Shown here piece after piece: positions 15,948 through 24,661 of a stretch of 30,715 nucleotides of DNA. Made by a program: the position numbers and the translations under genes. Within the stretch, counting starts at the first letter, position 1, and each line of letters opens with the position of its first letter. This DNA comes from Pseudomonadota bacterium (GTDB lineage: Bacteria > Pseudomonadota > Gammaproteobacteria > Xanthomonadales > Rhodanobacteraceae), in NCBI GenBank assembly GCA_021783385.1, contig JAJXTX010000005.1, forward strand, positions 1 through 30,715. Direction: 5' to 3'. The notes beneath the pieces are model-generated. The model was given only the letters and a program-made list of their open reading frames with translations. It was not told the DNA's origin and did no database searches.

Positions 15948-17237
15948 TCATCTGCCGCTCCCGGACTCGTCCGGGTCGGATGCGTGCGGCCGACCCTCCA
16001 GCTTGCTGGTGTACATGGCGCGGTCTGCGATCGCGTACAACCGCGTTTCGTCGAGCCCGTCATCCGGATAGAGCGAACAACCAATGCTGGCACTGATGGT
16101 GAGAAGGCGGCCCTGGAAGTCGGTGCCGGCCGCGAGCGCGCTTTCTAACTTGCCTATCACGCGCTCCGCCGCGGCGCGGTCGGGCAGGTCGGGCAGGATC
16201 GCGGCAAACTCGTCGCCACCCAGGCGCGCCAGCGTGTCGCCACCACGGACACTGGCCTGCAGCAACTTCGCCACCGACTGCAGCAGCGCGTCGCCCGCAG
16301 CGTGGCCGAGGGAATCGTTGATGCGCTTGAAGTCGTCCAGATCGATCACCAGCACCGCAAACCGGCCATGGGCATTCCTCGCCTGTGCCAGTGCGGTTTC
16401 CAGACGCTCCACGAACACGCGCCGATTCGGCAGCCCGGTCAGCGCATCGTGCATCGAGGCGTGCTCGGCCAGTCCGATCTGCTCCTCCAGCAGGGTGAAG
16501 ATCATGCCGGTGGCCACCAGAAACTTCGGCAGGTTCCAGACCTCGTTCTCCAGCTTCACCGCTGGCAGGAACATCTGCAGCGCATACGCCACCGGGAACA
16601 CGGCCGCCCAGGCGACAAAGCTCAGCGTGGTGAACAAGACCCCCACGGTGGACTGCGGTGCGCCGCGATGGAAGAAAAACGCCGCCGCGAGATAGTGCCA
16701 GAACAGCATCCAGATGAGTGCCACCTCGATCAATCCATGCAGTACCAACCCGGCCTGGATCACATAGGCGGCAACGATGCAGGGAAGGCGCCAGAGGCGG
16801 TAACGGCCATCCGTATCACGCCGCCCGCCACGGAATGTCCACAGCGTCGTCATCACCCCGGCCACCGTCAGGCCAAGGTAGGTTGGCATGGACTGGACGC
16901 CATAGGCCGCGCATACGAAAAAGGCCACGTCCGGCACGGTCGCCAGCAATGTCACCGAGAGATCGCGCGACCACGCTCGCCGCACGTCATTGCCGGCCCA
17001 GATAAAGGCCACGCTGGCCAGCAGCAGCATCGACAGCGACATCGCCAGCGCCGCGTCGGCCACCGCACTGGCACCTGCATTGCGGTTCAGCAGCTGCGCC
17101 GCGATGTGGACCAGCAGCAGGATCCAGCCGACCAGCCAGTAGCGCAGCCGGGTCTGCCGCGTCCGCCTGAGCAGCGAGGCGAACACCAGCACCAGGCCGC
17201 CGATGGCAAGAAAGTCGGGGACAACCGATAAATCCAA
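15948..17237 (-). CDS. Membrane diguanylate cyclase (GGDEF)
   Basis: The 429-residue protein makes cyclic di-GMP. The first 250 residues hold about seven hydrophobic segments, an unclassified membrane sensor; the GGDEF domain follows (about 262-415). The active-site GGDEF is intact at 340-344, and RGGD at 331-334 with five residues between is the inhibitory I-site for product feedback. DALTGLPNRR and VLVIDLDDFKRINDSLGH are the other usual blocks. No EAL or receiver domain. The start is TTG at 17237, chosen for the GGAGAG ribosome site 5 nt upstream and because it gives the first membrane segment. It converges on the DinB remnant. Confidence 0.92.
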   Translation of the reverse strand: MDLSVVPDFLAIGGLVLVFASLLRRTRQTRLRYWLVGWILLLVHIAAQLLNRNAGASAVADAALAMSLSMLLLASVAFIWAGNDVRRAWSRDLSVTLLATVPDVAFFVCAAYGVQSMPTYLGLTVAGVMTTLWTFRGGRRDTDGRYRLWRLPCIVAAYVIQAGLVLHGLIEVALIWMLFWHYLAAAFFFHRGAPQSTVGVLFTTLSFVAWAAVFPVAYALQMFLPAVKLENEVWNLPKFLVATGMIFTLLEEQIGLAEHASMHDALTGLPNRRVFVERLETALAQARNAHGRFAVLVIDLDDFKRINDSLGHAAGDALLQSVAKLLQASVRGGDTLARLGGDEFAAILPDLPDRAAAERVIGKLESALAAGTDFQGRLLTISASIGCSLYPDDGLDETRLYAIADRAMYTSKLEGRPHASDPDESGSGR

Positions 17238-17573
17238 ACGTGCTCTCCAATCTGCGTGCCGCTGGATTCAGGTCGGTAACGGTACGATTGCCCCATGCTT
17301 CGGCAGCGGCGCGGAAAACTTGAGGCGGTCAGGCCGAAACCGCCGCCTCAGCAGGAAGAGAATCCCTGCAAGGCACATCCGGAGCAGCCGAACGACGACA
17401 ACCTGCCCCCCTGCGCCGGCTCCGGCTTGCCCGCCATCACGCGCCGGGACGGCATCACGCAGCGGGCAGGACGCGCCTGATGTGGCTCGTCATGCCCCTG
17501 GCAACACGTGCCTGCCGATCTATCTCCCGCCAGCATCGCAACCCTTCGATGACCCGATCCTGCAACAGCGTCC
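17238..17573. other. Intergenic region with one hairpin
   Basis: These 336 bp separate the cytochrome unit from the diguanylate cyclase. An 8-bp inverted repeat, tgaggcgg (17321-17328) and ccgcctca (17343-17350), followed on the minus strand by AGTTTT, may end the cytochrome transcript. A 61-codon plus-strand ORF (17295-17480, Pro-rich, begins MLRQRRGKLEAV) covers it but has no ribosome site and no recognised family, so it is not called. The promoter of the cyclase gene should lie at the low-coordinate end; none is clear. Confidence 0.4.
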
Positions 17574-18230
17574 TTACAGGGACTGCAGGTAGGCCGCCAC
17601 GTTTTTCATGTCTTCCGGCGTGAGGTTCTTGATGATGCCGTGCATCACCGGCGAGTTGCGCAGGTTGCGCTGGATCACCGTCAGCTGCCGCACGATGTAT
17701 GCCGCGTGCTGGTCGGCCAGACGCGGAAAGATGCCGTTGCCCTCGGCGTGAGGGCCGTGGCAGGTGGCGCAGGCCACCACCTGCCCGGGAATGCCCTGCT
17801 CGAAGATCTTCTTGCCGGCGGCCACCTCGGCCGGCTTGCCGGGAATGCCCTTCGGGTGCGGCTGGCTGGCGAAATAGCGGCCGAGTGCCTCGGCAGTGGG
17901 ATCGTCGATCAGCGTGGCCATGCCCAGCATGTAGTCGTGCGCCTCCTGCTCGTGGCGCTTGCCGTCCTTGAAGTCCTTGATCTGCGCCACGAGGTAGGCC
18001 TGCTGCTGCCCGGCCAGCCGCGGGAAGGTCGGCGACTTGCTGTTGCCACCGGGGCCGTGGCAGCTGGAGCAGACCTGGGTGGCCAGCTTGATCGCCGCAT
18101 CGTCGCTGGCGGCCGTCGATACCGACGGCTTGGCCGAGAGCGCGGGCGTGGTCTGCGCCGCCGCCGGCATGGCGAGGATGCCGAGCAGCAGGGCCATGCT
18201 GAGGGTAACGGGCATGCGCGTGCTGATCAT
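17574..18230 (-). CDS. Dihaem cytochrome c, c4-like, periplasmic
   Basis: The 218-residue protein has a signal peptide (LSMALLLGILAMPAAAQ, cleavage near residue 25) and two haem sites, CSSCH at 54-58 and CATCH at 154-158. These sit in two similar halves that each continue 'HGP.....FPRLA.Q..AY...QL..', the cytochrome c4 pattern; Met ligands are likely in YMLGMA and NSPVMHG. Cytochromes c4 carry electrons in the periplasm to terminal oxidases or other acceptors. The start at MISTRMPV lies 43 bp after the stop of the haem-barrel gene, so the two are probably co-transcribed and exchange electrons. Confidence 0.9.
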   Translation of the reverse strand: MISTRMPVTLSMALLLGILAMPAAAQTTPALSAKPSVSTAASDDAAIKLATQVCSSCHGPGGNSKSPTFPRLAGQQQAYLVAQIKDFKDGKRHEQEAHDYMLGMATLIDDPTAEALGRYFASQPHPKGIPGKPAEVAAGKKIFEQGIPGQVVACATCHGPHAEGNGIFPRLADQHAAYIVRQLTVIQRNLRNSPVMHGIIKNLTPEDMKNVAAYLQSL

Positions 18231-18273
18231 GGTGCACTCTCCGCGTAAGGTGGAGCCTGCGCTGGCAGGCATG

Positions 18274-19659
18274 TCAGTAGACCAGCCACAGGTTGGCAAA
18301 CACGGTGTTGTTGGCGCTGGCCGGACGGCCGGCGCCGTCGTAGTTGCGCCGCGCACCGTTGAACTTGCTGTAGGCGTAGTACTGCAGCATCAGGCGCAGG
18401 TTCTGCAGCGGCAGGTAATCGAGTTCGAGGATGTAGCCCTGCGTGTCCGGCCGGCCATTGGCGCTGCCGCCGACCGAGCCCGGCGCGTAGAGGCCCGAAT
18501 CGGGCGTGCCGCGGGTGCGGATCACCGCCAGCGACGCGCCGTACTGGCGGTTGAAATAGAACGTGCCCTTGAGCTTGTCGGTGATCAGCGTGTCGTGCGC
18601 GTTGGCCGGTGCCGGTCCGGCGCCGATCGGCGCACCGGCGAGAGTGGCCGGATAGCTGGCGCGGTAATCCTGGTTCTCGTGGATGCGGGTGAACTGGAAC
18701 GAGTAGGTGTGCAGTTGGCTGATGTGCTGGAACTGCGCGTCGACCGCGATGTCGGTGAACTTGTCGGTCGGCGTGAACGGCATGGTGTTGTCGGGGTACA
18801 GCCGCAGGATCGTGCCGTAGGTACCCAGCATCAGCGAGTTGGCGCCCCATTCGTGGTTCCAGGCGAGGCGCCAGTAGGGATCCACGCCGCTCAGCCGATG
18901 CACGCCGCCCGGCGTCTGGATATCGGTGCCGGCGCGCAGCGGCGCGAAGAACCCGTCGGCGGTCTGGTAGCCGGACAGCTCCGCGTAAATGGTGCGCTTC
19001 CAGTAGACGTAGCCGCCCACGCCCGCCACCTGCTGGCCGAGCTGGCCGTCGAGCATGGTGGCCGCGGCTGCGCCGATGCCGTTCGGCGGTGTGGTGAACG
19101 GGAAGCCGAAAGCCGGCGTGCTGTTCCACACGTCCTGCACCGTGGGGTTGTTGTTGACGGTGATGCCGTACAGCCAGCGCATGTCGGTGTCGCTGGCGTT
19201 GTCCGAGCGGCCGACGATGCGCAGATCGGTGTTGTCGATGCCGCTGTGGCCGACATCGCCGTTGCCGGCAAGATTGTTGTAGGTCCACTGGACCCAGCCG
19301 CCGATGTTGTCGTTGATCTTGCCGCCGAGGAACACGCTGGCGGCAGAGAGCACCGGCTTGTCGGTCTTGGGCACGATCTTCTGGCCCTGGTCGTCGCGGT
19401 TGTTACGCACATGGGTCACCCCGAACTGCGCCATCAGCGCCAGCGGCAGCGCCTGCCGCGTGCCGATGGTGTAGCCGCTGAGCTTGAACATGCGTCCGTA
19501 GGGGGTGAGCTCGGGGAAGCTCACGTGGCAGGCCACGCAGGCCTGCCCGGTCTGCCGCGCAAACGCGGGAATGGCGTGGGACACATTGATCAGCCCGAAC
19601 CAGGCAAGCATGCCCAGACCAGCCAGCCGTGCGCGCCGCTGCCACGAAGAAACACCCAT
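18274..19659 (-). CDS. Outer-membrane beta-barrel with N-terminal haem c (Cyc2-like fused cytochrome-porin)
   Basis: The 461-residue protein has a signal peptide (cleavage after VSHA, residue 29), then at once a single haem motif CVACH (41-45) and the block FPELTPYGRMFKLSGYT, then about 390 residues of alternating aromatic/polar sequence ending in VFANLWLVY, typical of an outer-membrane barrel. A CxxCH followed by P.L...G..F...GY and a barrel of this size is the architecture of Cyc2, the iron-oxidising fused cytochrome-porin. Membership in Cyc2 proper or in a sister family of cytochrome-barrels cannot be decided here. Ribosome site GGGAGG is 8 nt before the ATG. First gene of a two-gene unit with the dihaem cytochrome. 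Transport or iron substrate unknown. Confidence 0.75.
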   Translation of the reverse strand: MGVSSWQRRARLAGLGMLAWFGLINVSHAIPAFARQTGQACVACHVSFPELTPYGRMFKLSGYTIGTRQALPLALMAQFGVTHVRNNRDDQGQKIVPKTDKPVLSAASVFLGGKINDNIGGWVQWTYNNLAGNGDVGHSGIDNTDLRIVGRSDNASDTDMRWLYGITVNNNPTVQDVWNSTPAFGFPFTTPPNGIGAAAATMLDGQLGQQVAGVGGYVYWKRTIYAELSGYQTADGFFAPLRAGTDIQTPGGVHRLSGVDPYWRLAWNHEWGANSLMLGTYGTILRLYPDNTMPFTPTDKFTDIAVDAQFQHISQLHTYSFQFTRIHENQDYRASYPATLAGAPIGAGPAPANAHDTLITDKLKGTFYFNRQYGASLAVIRTRGTPDSGLYAPGSVGGSANGRPDTQGYILELDYLPLQNLRLMLQYYAYSKFNGARRNYDGAGRPASANNTVFANLWLVY

Positions 19660-19709
19660 GATGCCGCCTCCCTCTGACTGACCGCCGCGTGCGCATCCGC
19701 CGCCGCACG

Positions 19710-19818
19710 ATCATAGTCCCCGATGACCCCCGCATGCATTAATCGGCCCGGGCGCGTCATGCTGCCGTGACGGGCAGAGCGTCATACCCGGCGACGCGAT
19801 CCACGACCAACCTATACA
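19710..19818. promoter_or_regulatory. Divergent promoter region, barrel-cytochrome / ester hydrolase
   Basis: The 191 bp between the two start codons hold a TATGAT on the minus strand (19715-19710) toward the haem-barrel gene and a TATACA on the plus strand (19813-19818) toward the hydrolase. Neither has a recognisable -35 box at 16-18 nt, so both are weak calls. Confidence 0.3.
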
Positions 19819-19850
19819 CTGGCATCGGTTGTCTACCAAGGGGGTTGTCC

Positions 19851-21824
19851 ATGAAGCATCGTCGTGCCGTGATCACGCAGCGCGGGCTGCTGCCTGCATT
19901 GTTCGCCCTGCTGCTGACGCTCGGCGGCGCCGCGCTGGCGGCCGACCCGCCCGCCGCGCAATACCCCGGCTATCCCAGCGAGACGCCGGCGCACTTCGTG
20001 CCGGCTACCGACAGCTACGACTACGTGCGGCGCGAGGTGATGATCCCGATGCGCGACGGCGTCAAGCTGCGCACCATCATCCTGATTCCGAAAGGGGCGA
20101 CCCACGCCGGCATCGTGCTCACGCGCACGCCCTACGACGCGAGGGAGCTGACCAGCCACACCCCCAGCGGCCACCTCGGCCCGATGCTCGAGGGCTACGA
20201 CAACGTCACCGACGTGATCGTGGAAGACCACTACATCCGCGTGGTGCAGGACGTGCGCGGCAAGTACGGCTCCGGGGGCGACTACGTGATGAACCGGCCG
20301 GTGCACGGCCCGCTCAATCCCACCCCGGTGGACGACGCCACCGATACGTACGACACCATCGACTGGCTGGTGAAGAACATCCCCGAATCGAACGGCAAGG
20401 TCGGCACCATCGGCATCTCCTATGACGGCTTCGAGCCGCTGATGGCGCTGGTGCATCCGCATCCGGCGCTGAAGGTGTCGGTGCCGATGAACCCGATGGT
20501 GGACGGCTGGATGGGCGACGACTGGTTTCACAACGGCGCCTTCCGCGAACAGAACATGAGCTACATCTACGAGCAGACCGCCAGCCGCGACAACAGCATC
20601 AAGTGGTGGACGAACTACCACGACGAGTACGACCTGTTCATGCACTACGGCTCGGCCGGTGCGCTGGGCCAGGCCTACGGCATGCAGCAGCTCGGCTTCT
20701 GGAACAAGCTGCTGGCGCACCCCGCCTACGACGCGTTCTGGCGCGATCAGGCGGTGGACAAGCTGCTCGCCGCGCAGCCGCTGACCGTGCCGGTGATGCT
20801 GGTGCACAGCCTGTGGGATCAGGAGGACATCTACGGTGCGCTGGCGGTGTACCGCGCGATCAAGCCGAAGGACACCACCGGCCAGATGGTCAAGCTGGTG
20901 ATGGGGCCATGGCATCACGGCCAGGAGATCGGCGACGGCAGTGCGCTCGGCGCGATCCGCTTCGGCAGCGATACCGGGCGCTATTTTCGCGAGCACATCC
21001 TGCGTCCGTTCCTGGCGCAGTACCTCAAGGACGGCGCACCGAAGGCCGACCTCGCCCCGGTCACCGCGTTCCAGACCGGCAGCGATCGCTGGCAGCGGCT
21101 CGAGCGCTGGCCGCTGGCCTGCGAGCACGGCTGCCCCGGCAGCAGCCGCCCGCTGTATCTGGAGCCCGGCCGCAAGCTGGGCTTCAGCGCACCGACCACC
21201 GGTGCGGCGTTCGATGCCTACGTGTCCGACCCGGCCCACCCGGTGCCGTTCCGCGCACGTCCGATCCAGCCGATCGGCTACGACCACGGCCTTACCTGGT
21301 CGCAGTGGCTGGTGGACGACCAGCGCGAGGCTTCCGGCCGCACCGACGTGCTGACCTACACCTCCGACGTGCTCACCGCGCCGCTCACCATCAGCGGCGC
21401 GCCGGACGTCCATCTGGTGGCCTCCACCAGCGGCACCGACAGCGACTGGGTGGTCAAGCTGATCGACGTCTACCCCGACCAGGTAGCCGCGCAGCCGGAG
21501 CTGGGCGGCTACCAGCTGGCGGTGGCGATGGACATCTTCCGCGGCCGCTACCGCGAGGGCTTCGACCACCCCGTCCCGCTCGCCGCCAACCAGCCGCTGG
21601 CCTATCGCTTCGCCCTACCCGCAGCGAACCACGTGTTCCTGCCCGGCCACCGCATCATGGTGCAGGTGCAGTCGAGCTGGTTTCCGCTGTACGACCGCAA
21701 TCCGCAGACCTTCGTGCCGAACATCTTTCTGGCCAGGCCCGCCGACTACCAGCCGGCCACCCAGCGCGTCTATCACGCGCCGGGCGAAGCCAGCTACATC
21801 GCGCTGCCGGTGGTCGGCAGCTGA
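19851..21824 (+). CDS. Alpha-amino-acid ester hydrolase (CocE/NonD family)
   Basis: The 657-residue secreted serine hydrolase has a signal peptide (cleavage after AALA, residue 30), an alpha/beta-hydrolase domain and a C-terminal jelly-roll. The nucleophile is S190 in GISYDG. Using spacing known for the Acetobacter turbidans enzyme (S205, D338, H370; carboxylate cluster D239, E340, D341), the equivalents fall exactly on D323 and H355 and on D224, E325 and D326 (LWDQED). This supports an enzyme that recognises a free alpha-amino group, cutting or transferring amino-acid esters, amides or small peptides; family members also act on beta-lactam antibiotics. The true physiological substrate is unknown. 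The start has a GGGGG ribosome site 8 nt upstream; a longer frame lacks one. Confidence 0.92.
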   Translation: MKHRRAVITQRGLLPALFALLLTLGGAALAADPPAAQYPGYPSETPAHFVPATDSYDYVRREVMIPMRDGVKLRTIILIPKGATHAGIVLTRTPYDARELTSHTPSGHLGPMLEGYDNVTDVIVEDHYIRVVQDVRGKYGSGGDYVMNRPVHGPLNPTPVDDATDTYDTIDWLVKNIPESNGKVGTIGISYDGFEPLMALVHPHPALKVSVPMNPMVDGWMGDDWFHNGAFREQNMSYIYEQTASRDNSIKWWTNYHDEYDLFMHYGSAGALGQAYGMQQLGFWNKLLAHPAYDAFWRDQAVDKLLAAQPLTVPVMLVHSLWDQEDIYGALAVYRAIKPKDTTGQMVKLVMGPWHHGQEIGDGSALGAIRFGSDTGRYFREHILRPFLAQYLKDGAPKADLAPVTAFQTGSDRWQRLERWPLACEHGCPGSSRPLYLEPGRKLGFSAPTTGAAFDAYVSDPAHPVPFRARPIQPIGYDHGLTWSQWLVDDQREASGRTDVLTYTSDVLTAPLTISGAPDVHLVASTSGTDSDWVVKLIDVYPDQVAAQPELGGYQLAVAMDIFRGRYREGFDHPVPLAANQPLAYRFALPAANHVFLPGHRIMVQVQSSWFPLYDRNPQTFVPNIFLARPADYQPATQRVYHAPGEASYIALPVVGS

Positions 21825-21876
21825 GCGGGCGGACGCCGACACCTGATCATCTGCTCGTGCATGATCGTGGCCTGAC

Positions 21877-21901
21877 CGGCAACACCATGGTGGTGATGCC
21901 G
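21877..21901 (+). terminator. Imperfect hairpin after the ester hydrolase
   Basis: cggcaacacca (21877-21887) and tggtgatgccg (21891-21901) pair over 11 bp with one mismatch, 53 nt past the stop. No T-run follows. A smaller inverted repeat (gatcat/atgatc, 21845-21866) lies just before it. Nothing else was recognised in the 258 bp up to the MFS gene stop. Confidence 0.35.
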
Positions 21902-22082
21902 TTCCGGGCACCACGCCCATTCCGCGTGACCGGGGCTTATCCGCGTTCCCAGCGAACGAAACCGCAAGCCTGTGCCTCGGGGCCTGCCAGCTGTGCTGCT
22001 GACCGATGCCATGGGGCTTACGTTCGGAGTATGGGAAGATCCGGCAGGGATTCCAGGCCGCTTCAGGGCGCCGAGTGGGGCC

Positions 22083-23384
22083 TCAGCGCACCCCCCGCAC
22101 CGGCAGGATGGTCCAGGCGCCCAGCGCGACAAGGATCGCCGCCATGATGAAAAGGACCGTAAAACTCCCGCCGCTCTCAGCCAGGATGCCAGGGGCAATG
22201 GCGGGCATCAGTAGCTGCGGCAAGACACTGGCGATGTTGAAGATACCCAGGTTCCGGGCCGCATGGGTTTCGCGCTCCGGCAGCACGTCGTTCAGCAGTG
22301 CGAGGTCAACTGCCAGGTACGTGCCCTGCGCAATACCGGCAATCGCCATGCCTGCGAGGAACCAGGCATATGAGGCAGTGATCGCGATCAACAGCAGGGC
22401 CAGTGCATAGACCAGCGCCGCGCCGGATACAAAAACCTTGCGCCGCCCGAGGGCATCGGACAAGCCGCCGCCGAGCAAGCTGAAGATGGCCAGCATGCTT
22501 GACTGCACCAGGGTGGACAGGAAGATACGATGCGGCATCTCACTCGGCGGGCAGTTCAGCTGATGGATCAGGTAGAACCCCTGGTAGGTCAGCAGCACAG
22601 CGACTCCGGCATAGAGCAGGAAGCGGCCGCTCCAGACCCAGGCGAAATCCAGAAAGCGCAAAGGATTGATCCAGAAGCTGCCGAGGAACCCCCGCCACCC
22701 GTAACGCGGTCGCTGGGCCGGAACCAGGCGGTGGTCGTGCAGTACACAAGCCAGGACGATGGCACAGGCCAATGCAATGACCGCCGGCACCATGAAGATG
22801 GCGAGCGTGGAATCCACGAGAGCCTGCGCCAGGAAGGTGCCGCTAACCATGCCCAGCGGCAGGCTGATGCTCACGATGCCCGATACCGTACCGCGCTGCG
22901 ACGCCGGGATCTGGTCGGAAAGGATGGCTGCCAGTGCCGCCAGTTGCGCGTTATAGGCGAGTTGGGTGATGCACCAACCCAGCAGAAGCTGCGAAACCGA
23001 CGCCGCCTGCGCGACGACTATCAGTCCTGCCACGCCGCCCAGAGCGCCGCCAATCAGCCAGGGTCGGCGCATACCGTAGCGTGATGCTGTGCGATCCGAC
23101 AGTCGCCCAAAGAACGGGTTGCCGAACAACGCTGTCAGCGCACCCACACCGACCACAAGTGAGAGACTGTAGTCCGCATGCACCGGATCGATCACGTTCA
23201 CGCGCATCGCCAACCCCACCAGAATCGGCGACAGCAACGCCATCCACAAGCCCGTATAGGCCAGGCCATAGAGCACCATGAACCCCCGGCCGACGCGGTG
23301 CGCGCACGGCACTGCGTGAGCAGTCATCCCGTCTTGTGGGAGTCCACGCATCGGTAAGTCGGCCTTGTCGTCAATCACCGTCAT
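22083..23384 (-). CDS. MFS sugar transporter
   Basis: The 433-residue inner-membrane protein has about twelve hydrophobic segments. The MFS loop motif GNPFFGRLSDRTASRYGMRRPW lies between segments 2 and 3 (here in two parts: GNPFFGRLSDR and GMRRPW), with a second copy-like LGGGLSDALGRRK in the second half. Sequence character fits sugar/glycoside permeases found beside LacI regulators and glycosidases in Xanthomonadales. It lies 63 bp after lacI in the same direction and is probably co-transcribed with it. Start at MTVIDDK chosen for GGGGTG upstream; an in-frame ATG 11 codons earlier is possible. Cargo is inferred as gluco-oligosaccharide or glucose, not shown. Confidence 0.85.
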   Translation of the reverse strand: MTVIDDKADLPMRGLPQDGMTAHAVPCAHRVGRGFMVLYGLAYTGLWMALLSPILVGLAMRVNVIDPVHADYSLSLVVGVGALTALFGNPFFGRLSDRTASRYGMRRPWLIGGALGGVAGLIVVAQAASVSQLLLGWCITQLAYNAQLAALAAILSDQIPASQRGTVSGIVSISLPLGMVSGTFLAQALVDSTLAIFMVPAVIALACAIVLACVLHDHRLVPAQRPRYGWRGFLGSFWINPLRFLDFAWVWSGRFLLYAGVAVLLTYQGFYLIHQLNCPPSEMPHRIFLSTLVQSSMLAIFSLLGGGLSDALGRRKVFVSGAALVYALALLLIAITASYAWFLAGMAIAGIAQGTYLAVDLALLNDVLPERETHAARNLGIFNIASVLPQLLMPAIAPGILAESGGSFTVLFIMAAILVALGAWTILPVRGVR

Positions 23385-23447
23385 GTCGCACCCCGTGAAT
23401 CCGTCCGACAAGCCCATGGCGAGCCCAGCTACGGCACCTGGCTCATC

Positions 23448-24461
23448 CTACGACTTGCCGGGTGCCGCCGAAGATTCGCGTAGTTGCAGCTGGTAGGGTA
23501 ACCGCTCCTGCTGGCGCATGACCGGGTCACGGATCGCCTGCAGTACGCTTTCGACAGCCACGCGTCCCATCTCGCGGCACGGCTGGCGTACTGTGCTCAG
23601 TCCGGGCGAGATCAACTGGGATGCCGGCGTACCGTCGAAGCCGCAAACCGACAGATCACCGGGGATGGTCAACCCCCGATCGTAGGCTTCGCGCATCACG
23701 CCGCACGCCATGTCGTCGTTCGCAGCAAAGATCGCCGTGGGCGGACGATCCTGATCAAGCAGCGCTCTGGCAGCCGCAACACCCGATGCGAACGTGAAAT
23801 CCCCGGATGCCACCAGCGACTCGTCATACGCGATACCGGCCTTGCGCAACGCGTCGCGATAGCCACTGCGACGCCAGGTGCGCGCGCCATGCCCCCTCAG
23901 TCCTGTGATGTGGCCAATCCGCTGATGTCCGAGCGAAACCAAGTGACCGACGATGTCCTCCGCCGCCTTGCGCTCGTCGAAACCGATGTTGATGCATGAC
24001 TCGCGCAGTTTCGAGGAGATCGTCGAATAACGCATGTCGAGTTCGTGGAGACGCTGCAGCAGTTTGGCGTTATTCGCATGCGGCGGAACCAGAACCAGTG
24101 CATCCGGGCGATGCTGGGCCACAAAGCCATCGATGCGTGCGGCCAGATCGTCCGCTGCATCGAAGGGATGCAGGACAGCGTTGTACGGCGTCCCCTTGCA
24201 TGCCTGCAGGACACCCACGATCAAATCCATGATGTAGCTGGAAGCAGCCGTCGGGTTGTCGTACAGCAGCGCGACCAGATACGAGCGGTTCCCCGCCAGG
24301 CCCCGCGCCGATGCGTTGGGCACATAACTGAGTTCATGGATCGAAGCCTCGATCCGTGCGCGCAGGTTGGCGCGCACATTCGGGTAACCGTTGAGGACGC
24401 GGGATACCGTCTTGATGGATACGCCCGCATGCGCAGCGACGTCTTCGATTCTCGCAGGCAT
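23448..24461 (-). CDS. LacI-family transcriptional regulator
   Basis: The 337-residue repressor has the LacI helix-turn-helix and hinge at the N-terminus (RIEDVAAHAGVSIKTVSRVL, hinge NASARGLAG near 49-57) and a periplasmic-binding-protein-like sensor domain (AIFAANDDMACGVM, LSVCGFDGTPASQL). It is divergent from the TonB receptor and its glycosidases and leads the MFS gene. The perfect palindrome at 24558-24573 lies within its own promoter region, so it probably represses itself and the receptor genes and is released by a sugar from the target glucan. The effector cannot be read from sequence. Confidence 0.93.
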   Translation of the reverse strand: MPARIEDVAAHAGVSIKTVSRVLNGYPNVRANLRARIEASIHELSYVPNASARGLAGNRSYLVALLYDNPTAASSYIMDLIVGVLQACKGTPYNAVLHPFDAADDLAARIDGFVAQHRPDALVLVPPHANNAKLLQRLHELDMRYSTISSKLRESCINIGFDERKAAEDIVGHLVSLGHQRIGHITGLRGHGARTWRRSGYRDALRKAGIAYDESLVASGDFTFASGVAAARALLDQDRPPTAIFAANDDMACGVMREAYDRGLTIPGDLSVCGFDGTPASQLISPGLSTVRQPCREMGRVAVESVLQAIRDPVMRQQERLPYQLQLRESSAAPGKS

Positions 24462-24554
24462 GTATCTGGCGTCTCATCCTGTATGTCTTGCAGTGCACCA
24501 TGCTACCCGAAACCGAAAGCGTGTACCTGTTCCAAATTTTGGCCGTTTCCACTG

Positions 24555-24583
24555 AATATACCAGCGCTGGTATTTTTTATTGA
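24555..24583 (-). promoter_or_regulatory. Candidate lacI promoter
   Basis: On the minus strand TCAATA (24583-24578), a 17-nt spacer and TATATT (24560-24555; 5/6 match) form a promoter pointing into lacI. The first operator palindrome fills most of the spacer. Confidence 0.45.
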
Positions 24584-24595
24584 CAGCGCTGGTAT
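24558..24595. promoter_or_regulatory. Tandem LacI-type operators
   Basis: ATACCAGCGCTGGTAT (24558-24573) is a perfect 16-bp palindrome with the central CG typical of LacI-family sites. A second, weaker copy is centred 22 bp downstream: its right half GCTGGTAT (24588-24595) is identical, its left half keeps CAGC. Two turns of helix between centres would allow two dimers on one face. The second copy overlaps the -35 box of the receptor promoter. Confidence 0.8.
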
Positions 24596-24608
24596 GTTTG
24601 GCTAGCTT
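24580..24608 (+). promoter_or_regulatory. Candidate promoter of the TonB receptor/glycosidase genes
   Basis: A consensus TTGACA (24580-24585) is followed after 17 nt by TAGCTT (24603-24608, 3/6). The weak -10 with a perfect -35 lying in an operator fits a regulated promoter. It would give a leader of about 360 nt before the receptor start. Confidence 0.5.
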
Positions 24609-24661
24609 GCGTTGCCAGAAGGGGTGCATGCGCGAAGACGCCCCATGCAAGGGGAGGAACG

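Noticed and set aside
17295..17480. 61-codon Pro-rich ORF before the diguanylate cyclase
   Set aside because: No ribosome site or recognised family, and it spans a hairpin; not enough to call a gene.
19833..21569. 578-codon minus-strand ORF opposite the ester hydrolase
   Set aside because: Shadow frame; the plus strand encodes a full hydrolase with signal peptide and catalytic residues.
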